Below, one piece after another: positions 50,551 through 58,307 of a stretch of DNA of 64,000 nucleotides. The notes beneath the pieces are model-generated. The model did not search any database, had not been told where the DNA came from, and saw only the letters and a program-made list of their open reading frames with translations. The position numbers and the translations under genes are program-made. Position 1 is the stretch's first letter. The number at the start of each line of letters is the position of its first letter. Origin of the DNA: Sulfitobacter marinus (GTDB lineage: Bacteria; Pseudomonadota; Alphaproteobacteria; Rhodobacterales; Rhodobacteraceae); contig NZ_FPAJ01000005.1 of assembly GCF_900116285.1 (NCBI RefSeq), positions 159,910-223,909 of the forward strand, given 5' to 3'.

Positions 50551-51302
50551 GCGCGCCGCCATCTGCTGACGCGCCGTTCAAGCGGTTGCAGGATCAACCA
50601 TTCGACCATCAGCATCACGCCGATGAAAGACAACGCATAGACCAACACCATCGCCACATCGAAAAGCTGAAAATACAGATGGATCTGAAAGCCGACCCCA
50701 GAGGAACGGCCCAGAAATTCAACCACCAGCACAATCTTCCAGATCACCGCCACACCCGAGCGCGCAGCAGCCGCGATGAAAGGTGCAAGCTGCGGGAACA
50801 GCACATGGCGTATACGCGTACGCCACGACATGCGGTACACTTGGCCCAAGGCATCTAGCGCCGGATCACAGGCGCGCGCACCCTCACGCAGCACCACGGC
50901 GACGTTCGGCACTTTGTTGAGGGTAACAGCGATGATTGCCGCCGCTTCGGTCAGGCCGATCCACAGATAGCACAGCACGATCAGCACCAGCGCAGGTAAG
51001 TTCAGAAAGATCACCAACCACGGGTCCAACCACGCGTTCAGCCGTGGCGACCGCCCCATCGCAATGCCCAGCGACACGCCCAATATCATCGCCAGACAAA
51101 ACGCCCAGATCACGCGGGATAACGTCGAGCCCAAGTGCTTGATCAGTTCGCCCGAGGCAAATTCCTGCTGCAATGGCCCCAGCAATCCCCAAGGCGGCGG
51201 CAGCACTTGCGCATCATTGGTCAGCAGCGCGGCAACTGTCCACAAGGCCAGTAAACCAAGGATCGAAAAGAGCGGCGTAAGGCGCGTATCCGGGCTTTGC
51301 AT
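50547..51302 (-). CDS. ABC transporter permease, NitT/TauT (SsuC-like) type
   Basis: A 251-residue inner-membrane permease with six hydrophobic segments. The cytoplasmic loop E-G-A-R-A-C-D-P-A-L-D-A-L-G-Q-V-Y-R-M-S carries the EAA-like motif of the SsuC/TauC group. It follows the binding-protein gene by 6 bases and overlaps the ATPase gene, so the three form one operon read toward the DUF1275 gene. Confidence 0.9.
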   Translation of the reverse strand: MQSPDTRLTPLFSILGLLALWTVAALLTNDAQVLPPPWGLLGPLQQEFASGELIKHLGSTLSRVIWAFCLAMILGVSLGIAMGRSPRLNAWLDPWLVIFLNLPALVLIVLCYLWIGLTEAAAIIAVTLNKVPNVAVVLREGARACDPALDALGQVYRMSWRTRIRHVLFPQLAPFIAAAARSGVAVIWKIVLVVEFLGRSSGVGFQIHLYFQLFDVAMVLVYALSFIGVMLMVEWLILQPLERRVSRWRRA

Positions 51303-51308
51303 TGCGTA

Positions 51309-52274
51309 TCAGTTTACGTCGGCGAACAGACCGGGAGGCATCGATGTCGCCTTGCCGACAAGCTCGGCACCGCCAAGGGTGTTCATCAGCGTCAGCATCT
51401 TATCCACCGATGCAGGGTTTACCGGCGCGCGGTCAGGGATGCCCGCAACCCAGTCCGCCCTCAGTTGGTCAAACTGCGCATCAGTGCTGGCGTTCATGAT
51501 GGGGCGGATCGCCTCCCACGCGGCGTCAGAGCTGGCCAGCAAGTCCTTGGCGTCGCGGCTGGCATTGAAAAAAGACTGGGCCAGCCCGGGATGCTGCGCC
51601 AGAAAGCTATCCTTCATATAGTAGCCTAGCAGTGGCGTATTGGCATCCAGCCCAAGCGCGGCACCGGCCTCTTGAACCGATATCAGCTCTCTCATCCCAG
51701 ACGCTTTGCTTTTGGCCAGGAAATGCCAAAAATTGATCGCACCGGCATAATCGCCCCCGATCGCCGTCTTAAAAATCAGCGGGGGTGCACCAAAGACTTG
51801 TTCTGTCTCAGCCTTGAGGTCAACGCCATAGGTCTGCTGGGCATAGGCACGCAGGATGAGCCATGATTTATCAAGCGGCCCGCCCGCAATGCCGATTTTC
51901 CCGCCCCTAAGATCCTTAAGCGTTGTGGCACCGCTGCTTTGAGGCACCACAATCCCACCCACCGCTTTTGAATATGGGATAAAGACATAGTCCTTGCCCG
52001 CCGCCCGTTGGCGCGCAACCCATATCCAATCGGCCACGGCCATATCTGCCTCGTTACCCTCTACGGCAATGCGCGTCGCGCCATTGTCGGCAAAGGGCCG
52101 AACCTCAAGGATAAAGCCGTGTTTCCTGTCAAACCCGTTCGCAGAGATCGTCGCCAGTTCCCAGTTCAGCGTTCCGATCTTGAGGACGGCAGCACGGAGG
52201 CTTGGCAGTTCTTGTGCAAAGGCGGGTGCCGACATCAGCCCCACAAAGGCGCAGACAAGATAGAAAAGTCGCAT
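51309..52274 (-). CDS. ABC transporter binding protein, NitT/TauT type
   Basis: A 321-residue periplasmic protein. The signal peptide ends near A-F-A-Q-E. A-V-L-K-I-G-T-L-N-W-E-L-A, M-A-V-A-D-W-I-W-V-A and D-L-R-G-G-K-I-G-I-A-G-G-P-L-D-K-S-W mark the SsuA/TauA-like fold. The conserved Trp-rich pocket differs from classical sulfonate binders. Located downstream of the quinoprotein-associated genes, it is a candidate for importing a cofactor, metal complex or C1-related compound; this is inference. Confidence 0.9.
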   Translation of the reverse strand: MRLFYLVCAFVGLMSAPAFAQELPSLRAAVLKIGTLNWELATISANGFDRKHGFILEVRPFADNGATRIAVEGNEADMAVADWIWVARQRAAGKDYVFIPYSKAVGGIVVPQSSGATTLKDLRGGKIGIAGGPLDKSWLILRAYAQQTYGVDLKAETEQVFGAPPLIFKTAIGGDYAGAINFWHFLAKSKASGMRELISVQEAGAALGLDANTPLLGYYMKDSFLAQHPGLAQSFFNASRDAKDLLASSDAAWEAIRPIMNASTDAQFDQLRADWVAGIPDRAPVNPASVDKMLTLMNTLGGAELVGKATSMPPGLFADVN

Positions 52275-52300
52275 CGGGTTATCCTTATCGGTGGCTCGGC

Positions 52301-52549
52301 CTATTCTGCGCGGCGCGCTACCTCGTTCAGGTCCTTATCCAGTTCTATATCAAACTGAAGGCCGCCTTTGCAGATTACATCATCCAACTCGTAGCCGTCA
52401 TCCTCGACCTCAATATCATCGGGATCCATCTGGCACTCGATCGACGCCAGATAGGCTTCGATCTTTGCCACGGTTCCGGCATCAATTTCGTCGCTGGCCA
52501 GCGCAGGCCCCGCGCAACAGACGGCTATCATCATAACAAGTTTTTTCAT
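52301..52549 (-). CDS. Small secreted PepSY-like protein
   Basis: An 82-residue protein with a signal peptide (K-K-L-V-M-M-I-A-V-C-C-A-G-P-A-L-A) and a mature domain of about 63 residues resembling a single PepSY unit: helix, then acidic strands I-E-V-E-D-D-G-Y-E-L-D-D-V and D-I-E-L-D-K-D-L-N-E-V. Two Cys (E-C-Q and I-C-K) may form a disulphide. GGGAGG lies before the ATG at 52549. Many Asp/Glu residues could bind a cation. Function unknown. Confidence 0.78.
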   Translation of the reverse strand: MKKLVMMIAVCCAGPALASDEIDAGTVAKIEAYLASIECQMDPDDIEVEDDGYELDDVICKGGLQFDIELDKDLNEVARRAE

Positions 52550-52566
52550 CTTACCCTCCCAGAGTA

Positions 52567-53004
52567 TCATTGAATAGAAATGGTCACAGATTGGCTGTCG
52601 CCCCTGCTGCCAGGAATGCGCAGAACATGGTTGCCCGGCTTGATCGCGATAAAGGACAACTCGACCGTGCCTGCCTTGTCGAATTCAATACTGTCGATGG
52701 CCATCGGACGAATTTCGATCTTGTTGATCACGATTTCATTCATCCAGATCGCCCGGAAAAAGCTGGGGCCTTCAACGGCCAGCTCAGCAGACCCATCTGC
52801 CGTGATCTCAAGCTTGTAATAGGCCCCGGATTGCAGCTGAACGTCTTCCCCCAAGGGTTGGCCAGAGGCGAGCAACAGGTTGATCGTTTCGCCTCGATTG
52901 CATTTTGCTAAAAGCCCGGCAAAGCCCATGTCATCACAAAGCGGCGCGGATATCGCCGGCCCGGCCAATGCGGCGAAAACCGCAGCTATCATTGTCTTTC
53001 TCAT
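52567..53004 (-). CDS. Secreted beta-rich protein of unknown function
   Basis: A 145-residue protein with a signal peptide (M-R-K-T-M-I-A-A-V-F-A-A-L-A-G-P-A-I-S-A) and a mature all-beta domain (Y-Y-K-L-E-I-T-A-D-G-S-A-E-L, G-T-V-E-L-S-F-I-A-I-K-P-G-N-H-V-L-R-I-P) that looks cupredoxin-like in fold but lacks the usual His/Cys/Met copper ligands in order. Two Cys near the mature start (L-C-D-D-M and K-C-N-R) could pair. GGGAGAG supports the ATG at 53004. It lies between the PepSY-like gene and a YVTN propeller. Confidence 0.72.
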   Translation of the reverse strand: MRKTMIAAVFAALAGPAISAPLCDDMGFAGLLAKCNRGETINLLLASGQPLGEDVQLQSGAYYKLEITADGSAELAVEGPSFFRAIWMNEIVINKIEIRPMAIDSIEFDKAGTVELSFIAIKPGNHVLRIPGSRGDSQSVTISIQ

Positions 53005-53047
53005 CGTTACTCTCCCCATTTTTTAGCATTTGCATCCCTTTGGCAGG

Positions 53048-54019
53048 TCATTTCACCACCACGACGCCCCACGGCTGCTGACCCACTTGGACTGATTTGA
53101 TGGCTTTTTCCTTGGCGACATCGATCACGGTAATATCGTTGGAATTACCATTGGTGGTCAGCAGGTATTTTTCGTCAGACGTAAAGCCAAGCTGCCAAAC
53201 CCGCTGGCCGACCAGAATGTAATCCAGCACCTCCAACGTTTCGACATCGACCACAGCCACGCGGTTTGCAGGCCCCAAAGCCACAAACAAGCGCCGCCCG
53301 TCTGACGTCACCCGCGCGCCAACAGGTTGCAGCCATTCATCCTGCACACCTGCAACTTCAAAGGTGATCTTGCCCTTAACTGTCGGGGTTCCATCCTCGG
53401 CGATATCCATCACCGTTACGGTGCCGCCGATCTCGGACGTGACGAAAAGCAGTTTACCGTCCGCAGAATATTGCGCGTAACGCGGGCGCTGATCGACCAG
53501 CACGTTATGCTTGATCTTGTAGTCATCCGTCGAAATGAAATGCGCCATATTGGTGGTCTCGGATGTGTTCACCACGAACTTGCCATCCGGGCTTAGCCCC
53601 ATGCCCTCTGGCTCTACACCGACAGGAACTTCAGCGATCACCGTACGGGTCTCTGTGTCGGTCACCGTCACCAGATTATCGTCTTCATTCGCGATGTACA
53701 GCCGCTTGCCGGTTTGCTCGAGCACGAACAATTCGGGGTCAGGGCCGGAGGGCAGGCTGGGCAGTTCTTCATAGGTGTTTGCATCAAACACCCGCACCAG
53801 ACTGTCATCCGAGGCACATACGTAGATCTTGGTCCCATCCGGGCTGGCCGTGATCCCGCGCGGTCTGTTTCCGGCGAAAAACTCGTGCACGACTTCCCAT
53901 GTGGCTGTATCCACAACACTAATCGTGTTGCCGCGTTCGTTAGATACAAACGCCTTTTCCGCCATCACAGGAAAACCGGGCAGCAGGGCTAAAACCGTCG
54001 CTAAAAACAGATGTCTCAT
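53048..54019 (-). CDS. Quinoprotein-associated YVTN beta-propeller protein
   Basis: A 323-residue secreted beta-propeller. After the signal peptide (R-H-L-F-L-A-T-V-L-A-L-L-P-G-F-P-V-M-A), repeated blades of the form R-G-I-T-A-S-P-D-G-T-K-I-Y-V and N-T-I-S-V-V-D-T-A-T follow roughly every 42-45 residues, about seven in all. It resembles the PQQ-dependent catabolism-associated propeller family. The ATG at 54019 has GGAG 6 bases before it. It follows the orphan binding-protein gene closely. Role in alcohol oxidation is inferred from conserved neighbourhood. Confidence 0.85.
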   Translation of the reverse strand: MRHLFLATVLALLPGFPVMAEKAFVSNERGNTISVVDTATWEVVHEFFAGNRPRGITASPDGTKIYVCASDDSLVRVFDANTYEELPSLPSGPDPELFVLEQTGKRLYIANEDDNLVTVTDTETRTVIAEVPVGVEPEGMGLSPDGKFVVNTSETTNMAHFISTDDYKIKHNVLVDQRPRYAQYSADGKLLFVTSEIGGTVTVMDIAEDGTPTVKGKITFEVAGVQDEWLQPVGARVTSDGRRLFVALGPANRVAVVDVETLEVLDYILVGQRVWQLGFTSDEKYLLTTNGNSNDITVIDVAKEKAIKSVQVGQQPWGVVVVK

Positions 54020-54031
54020 GGCAAACTCCAA

Positions 54032-55216
54032 TTAGTTAAATGCGGTGCAGGCGGATTCAGGTCGGTCCAAACCCAACGTATCAAGCGGTGAATTTTGGTG
54101 TAGGAAGCCCTCTTGCGGGCTGACACTAACCGTAATGGACCCGTCATACAGAAGGACCGGTTGGCGCAATTGACCATTCCAATCGCGAAAGGTCACTTTT
54201 TGCCCCTTGAACGCTGCCAGCTCGAACTCATCCGAAATCGCGTAATCTCGCACCGCTGTCGGATCGGCGCTTGAGGTACGGGTGACCGCCTCTCCGATGA
54301 TCCGCAGGGCCAGCCAGACATTGTAATCCTCGGGCTTGATATAGCGCCCGGTCAGTTCCTCGAAGCGGGTGTGAAACTGCGTGGCACCCCATGCCTCGTG
54401 CGCACCATGAAATGTTACGGGGACCAACCCGCCAGACCCTAAAACCGGGCGGGGCGTCCACAAATGATAGCTTAGGTAGCGGGCGAAGTAATCCGTTTCA
54501 TCGGCCGCAATGACGACGTCATGTTCTGCAGCACCTTGGGTGAACGCAGGCAATTGCCGCTGCACCAGTACATGGCCGGAATCCGTGCGCCGCGACCCGC
54601 CGCTATCCTCAAAAGAACGCTCTTCGGTGATCTTGGCCCCGAACTTGCGGGCCGCTTTGCGATAAGCATCTGCCAGCGCGATATCTTGCGGGTTTGATCC
54701 CGAAATCAGGAACCAGTTGCGCCATTTTTTCCAGACAGCAAACTGCGCCACCGTGTCTGCCATCACGCCATGCGACGGTGCCACATGCAGCAAGTTGGCG
54801 CGGCACCCCTCGCTGCGCAGATCATTGTCAGGCGCGGTTGCATTAAACACCAGCGCGCCGTTTTGCGCTGCCTTGTCCGCAAGGCGCAGCAGATCATCCT
54901 TGCGCGCTGCGATCACGATCAGCCGGATCCCATCGGCCAATATATCCTCTAACGCGCTGTCAGCCTCGGCAGGCGGCACCGCGCGCGATAGTGTCTCGTA
55001 GTTGTGACCCAGAAAACTACCTGTTGTCCCGTTATCCTCGTCCGCCAACGCGGCCCCGGCAAAGCCGAGATCCGAGGGGCGCAAATCATAGCGGCTGATG
55101 GGCAGCAAGCTGGGGTAATCGATACGCAGCACAGCCGCCTTCACCTCAACGGCGCTTGCCATTTGGGTCGATAGAAATAGGGCAACCGCAGCTGCAAACA
55201 GCGTGTGAAGTTTCAA
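54032..55216 (-). CDS. Quinoprotein-associated ABC binding protein (branched-chain amino-acid type fold)
   Basis: A 394-residue periplasmic protein of fold type I, as in the PQQ-dependent ABC binding-protein family seen near quinoprotein dehydrogenases. Signal peptide about 22 residues; then A-A-V-L-R-I-D-Y-P-S-L-L-P-I-S-R and the long central domain with W-F-L-I-S-G-S-N-P-Q-D. The start is a TTG at 55216 backed by GGGAGGT 7 bases upstream. No matching branched-chain-type permease is present in the window, so its partner is unknown. Confidence 0.85.
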   Translation of the reverse strand: MKLHTLFAAAVALFLSTQMASAVEVKAAVLRIDYPSLLPISRYDLRPSDLGFAGAALADEDNGTTGSFLGHNYETLSRAVPPAEADSALEDILADGIRLIVIAARKDDLLRLADKAAQNGALVFNATAPDNDLRSEGCRANLLHVAPSHGVMADTVAQFAVWKKWRNWFLISGSNPQDIALADAYRKAARKFGAKITEERSFEDSGGSRRTDSGHVLVQRQLPAFTQGAAEHDVVIAADETDYFARYLSYHLWTPRPVLGSGGLVPVTFHGAHEAWGATQFHTRFEELTGRYIKPEDYNVWLALRIIGEAVTRTSSADPTAVRDYAISDEFELAAFKGQKVTFRDWNGQLRQPVLLYDGSITVSVSPQEGFLHQNSPLDTLGLDRPESACTAFN

Positions 55217-55463
55217 GACTAAGACCTCCCTTCCCGATCAGGTTGTTTCGGGTTCTTGCACTACGCATTGGTTGCAGAGGCGTGTGAACCGATACTTTTG
55301 GCCGGGTTGTGACAATCAGCCTAACAGGGCCACGATAGAGCTCGACTCTTATTTTATAAGAACGGTGTTATGCGGCTAACCTTATGTTTTCATCTGCTTT
55401 GGTGACATGAGCGACGCAGTGTGCGCGATGGTAGAAAAAACAGCTTTTAGTGGAGGAGCAGTA
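55217..55463. promoter_or_regulatory. Divergent promoter region of the XoxF accessory genes
   Basis: A 247-base gap between the orphan binding-protein gene and mxaD. It contains the 13-base palindrome CTTAT-TTT-ATAAG (55348-55360) and two ribosome sites (GGGAGGT and GGAGGAG) at its ends. No open frame convincing as a gene. It probably holds both divergent promoters and an operator. Confidence 0.5.
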
Positions 55464-56009
55464 ATGCAAAAGCGGAAATTCCTGATGATCTTGGCGGCGG
55501 CATCACTGCTGCCCGTCGTGGCCCAAGCCCACGGACCGACACGGCAAAAGGTCACCGTCACCGTAGAGGTCGCCGCAGATCCCGCCACCGTTTGGGCCAC
55601 CGTTGGAAATTTTCAGGACATGTCCTGGCATCCCGCTGTTCGATCCTCGGTCGGGGAAAACGGCAATGACGTTGATGCGACCCGCATGCTGACATTAGCC
55701 GCAGACGGCGACCCGACAATTTCCGAAATTCTGTACAAACACAGCGATAAGAAGATGAGCTATTCCTACCGGATCACCGATGTACTGGTCGAGGTTTTGC
55801 CGGTGACGAATTATTCGTCGCACCTGACGGTCAAACCCCGGGACGGGGGCGGGTCGCTGGTGGAATGGCGCGGGGCCTTTTATCGCGGTTACCCCAACAA
55901 TGATCCGCCGGAAAACCTGAACGACGCGGCAGCAATTGCTGCCGTGACCGGTGTGTATCAAACCGGCCTGGACGCATTGGTCGAGAAATTCGGTGCGCCT
56001 GCCAGTTAG
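55464..56009 (+). CDS. mxaD: MxaD-like SRPBCC protein
   Basis: A 181-residue secreted protein. The signal peptide ends near A-Q-A-H-G. The START/SRPBCC domain is marked by V-T-V-E-V-A-A-D-P-A-T-V-W-A-T-V-G-N-F and M-S-W-H-P, and by the C-terminal helix G-V-Y-Q-T-G-L-D-A-L. In Methylobacterium MxaD aids contact between methanol dehydrogenase and its cytochrome. GGAGGAG before the ATG (55464) fixes the start. Its end overlaps the next gene. Confidence 0.87.
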   Translation: MQKRKFLMILAAASLLPVVAQAHGPTRQKVTVTVEVAADPATVWATVGNFQDMSWHPAVRSSVGENGNDVDATRMLTLAADGDPTISEILYKHSDKKMSYSYRITDVLVEVLPVTNYSSHLTVKPRDGGGSLVEWRGAFYRGYPNNDPPENLNDAAAIAAVTGVYQTGLDALVEKFGAPAS

Positions 56010-56940
56010 ATTGGTCGCTGCGGCGGGTTTTGCCCTTGTTGCAACGCCAGCAATCGCAGGGGATCTGGCCTTTGTGACCTGCCAAAATGGCGATGGTGTC
56101 AGCCTGCTTGATCTGGACGCTGGTACGCAAATTACGCAGTGGTCCGTACTCGGCAAGCCGGCAGGCGTCGCGGTGGCGGGCGCGGATGTTTTCACCGTCG
56201 CACCCGACAGCAAAACCGTGCGGCGCCATACGGCGGCAACGGGCAAGATCACAGCCGAAATCCAGCTGGATGGCGGGCCGATTGGTGTCGCATATGACCA
56301 CGAGCGCGGAAGGCTGTTTGTATCTGATTGGTACAACGCGCGAATTTGGGTTTTGGCAGAGCACGATTTGGCGCATTTGACTGACATACCCACTGGTGCG
56401 GCCCCTGCCGGGCTGGCCCTGTCGGATGATGGCCGGTTTCTTGCCTCTGCTGACAGGGATTCGGATCAGGTCTCGATCTTTGATGCGGATACCCTGACCC
56501 TACACCGCCGCATCGATGTGGGCAGCCGCCCCTTCGGACTTCGCTTTGCCCCGGATGGCCGATTGTTTGTTGCTAATGTGGGCAGCAATGACGTGACGGT
56601 TATTGGCCCGCAGATGGACAAAACAGTCGCCACCTTTGCCGTGGAGGAGCGGCCCTATGGCGTTGCCTTTGCCCACGGTCGGGTCTTTGTCACCAATCAA
56701 TATGCCGACACGGTCAGCGTCGTTGACACCAACACATTCCAGACCATCGCCACCCTACCATCCGGCGAATACCCCGAAGGGGTCGACACAAGCACCGACA
56801 ACCGATCCATCATTGTCGCCAATTGGTTCGACAATTCAGTCACAATAATCGACGCAGTAACGCTTTCTGTGATAAAAGAGATCGAGACCTGCGATGGTCC
56901 CCGCGCTTTCGGGGAGTTTGTTCAGAGGGATTTCAGATGA
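55993..56940 (+). CDS. Second YVTN beta-propeller protein of the XoxF region
   Basis: A 315-residue secreted propeller, distinct from the one at 53048. The signal peptide (L-V-A-A-A-G-F-A-L-V-A-T-P-A-I-A-G) is followed by blades such as R-L-F-V-A-N-V-G-S-N-D-V-T-V and R-V-F-V-T-N-Q-Y-A-D-T-V-S-V-V-D-T. The start is taken as GTG at 55993, overlapping the mxaD stop; a slightly later TTG is possible. It ends in ATGA overlap with the SoxYZ-like gene. Likely periplasmic partner or scaffold for quinoprotein enzymes; no catalytic motif seen. Confidence 0.8.
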   Translation: MRLPVRLVAAAGFALVATPAIAGDLAFVTCQNGDGVSLLDLDAGTQITQWSVLGKPAGVAVAGADVFTVAPDSKTVRRHTAATGKITAEIQLDGGPIGVAYDHERGRLFVSDWYNARIWVLAEHDLAHLTDIPTGAAPAGLALSDDGRFLASADRDSDQVSIFDADTLTLHRRIDVGSRPFGLRFAPDGRLFVANVGSNDVTVIGPQMDKTVATFAVEERPYGVAFAHGRVFVTNQYADTVSVVDTNTFQTIATLPSGEYPEGVDTSTDNRSIIVANWFDNSVTIIDAVTLSVIKEIETCDGPRAFGEFVQRDFR

Positions 56941-57749
56941 AGCGAATTGCCTTGGCTGCCGCCTTGATCTGCGTAACCGCGCTGCCTGTCGTTGCCAGCG
57001 GCGACGCATGGGACGCCGTCAAAACCCAGCTTTATGGTGAACGCACCATGCTAGACGGTGCACAGTTCATTTCGATCGATGCACCCTACCGCACACCGGA
57101 TGATGCGCGTGCAAACCTGGCCGCGCAGATTGTGGCACCGCAGGGTGTGAACCTTGGCAAAATCACCGTTGTTCTGGATGAAAACCCGATGCCGGTTTCG
57201 GCGATTTTTGTCCTGAATACACCGCAGCCAAGTTTCTATTTCGACATCACCATGCGCGTGAACGGGCCGACCCCGCTGCATGTGATTGCAGAAACCACAG
57301 ACGGTCGGCTGTTTGTCACAGAAACCTTTGTTAAGACATCCGGCACGGGGGCCTGCGCGGCCCCACCCGGCACCGATACCGAGCTTGCCCTGGCGACGCT
57401 GGGTCAGATGAATATCAGCGTTTCGAACAAAAAGCCGGGGTTCGCCGGTGGTGCGCTGACCAGTCTGGCGTCACGTTTGGGCCGGATGGATGTAGATATT
57501 TCGCACCCGTCATTGTCTGGCATGCAGATGGACCAAATATCGCTTTTGTTTATTCCCATGCGCTATGTTGAAAAGGTCGAGATTGATTTGGACGGCGCGG
57601 GTTTTGTGGATATGACCGGATCAATCTCATTGTCTGAAAACCCGCGTGTCGGGTTGGCCGTTCCGCAAAGCACCCGGTCTGTCGATGTCACCATGACCGA
57701 TACAGGCGGCACCGTCAGCACAGCGCACAAGGACCTTGCCGGTTTCTGA
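56937..57749 (+). CDS. Quinoprotein-associated SoxYZ-like carrier protein
   Basis: A 270-residue periplasmic protein. Signal peptide (about 20 residues, ending V-V-A-S-G), an N-terminal SoxY-like domain ending in T-G-A-C-A-A-P-P-G with the possible carrier Cys, and a C-terminal SoxZ-like domain (D-I-S-H-P-S-L-S-G-M-Q). Fusions of this kind occur near PQQ enzymes; their cargo is unknown. ATGA overlap with the propeller gene. Its stop codon directly abuts the stop of the convergent CxxxCW gene. Confidence 0.85.
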   Translation: MKRIALAAALICVTALPVVASGDAWDAVKTQLYGERTMLDGAQFISIDAPYRTPDDARANLAAQIVAPQGVNLGKITVVLDENPMPVSAIFVLNTPQPSFYFDITMRVNGPTPLHVIAETTDGRLFVTETFVKTSGTGACAAPPGTDTELALATLGQMNISVSNKKPGFAGGALTSLASRLGRMDVDISHPSLSGMQMDQISLLFIPMRYVEKVEIDLDGAGFVDMTGSISLSENPRVGLAVPQSTRSVDVTMTDTGGTVSTAHKDLAGF

Positions 57750-58307
57750 TCACTGCGTTTGTGGCTGACCCGGTGCAGGGGTAATCGTTTCAAGCGGATA
57801 GTCCCATAATGCCCACCCATCGGTGCCGTCGGGCAGCCAGTAGACCGATGTATATCCCCATTCGATGGCACGTTTGGCGGCGTTCCAGCTCATCCAGCAT
57901 TCTTCGAGGCAAAAGAAAACAACCGGATGTGCCGTGTCGCCTTGCACCGCCTCGTTCAATCCGGTGCGAAAGTATTCCTCTGTCACATCGGCAATCGCAC
58001 CGTAGCCCACATTAGGCAGCCATATCGCACCGGGGATCGAGTGACGCGGTTTATCGCGCCAGATCGTACCTTTGGGCAGGTTGTTAGGTTTGGGCGGTTG
58101 CGGCAATACATCAACAAACGCGGCTTTGCTGGCGCGCCACATATCATATGCTTCTTCCGGCCCCACGACCGTCCCGCCGGACAGCACATTGGGGACCGGG
58201 CTTCGATAATGGTCCATACGGTAGTCTGAGGGTTCCGGCACCGGCTGCGCCACCACGCCGGTCTGAGGCAAGATTGAAAGCACTGCGATTGCCAAAATCC
58301 GTTTCAA
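57750..58307 (-). CDS. PQQ-associated rhodanese-like CxxxCW protein
   Basis: A 185-residue secreted protein. The signal peptide ends near V-V-A-Q-P. The rhodanese-like domain ends in F-F-C-L-E-E-C-W-M-S-W-N-A-A-K-R, the Cys/Cys-Trp signature of a family found beside quinoprotein dehydrogenases. The start is TTG at 58307, overlapping the xoxJ stop as TTGA, with GGAGG 7 bases upstream. Role in sulfur or redox handling is inferred. Last gene of the fghA/xoxF direction. Confidence 0.87.
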   Translation of the reverse strand: MKRILAIAVLSILPQTGVVAQPVPEPSDYRMDHYRSPVPNVLSGGTVVGPEEAYDMWRASKAAFVDVLPQPPKPNNLPKGTIWRDKPRHSIPGAIWLPNVGYGAIADVTEEYFRTGLNEAVQGDTAHPVVFFCLEECWMSWNAAKRAIEWGYTSVYWLPDGTDGWALWDYPLETITPAPGQPQTQ

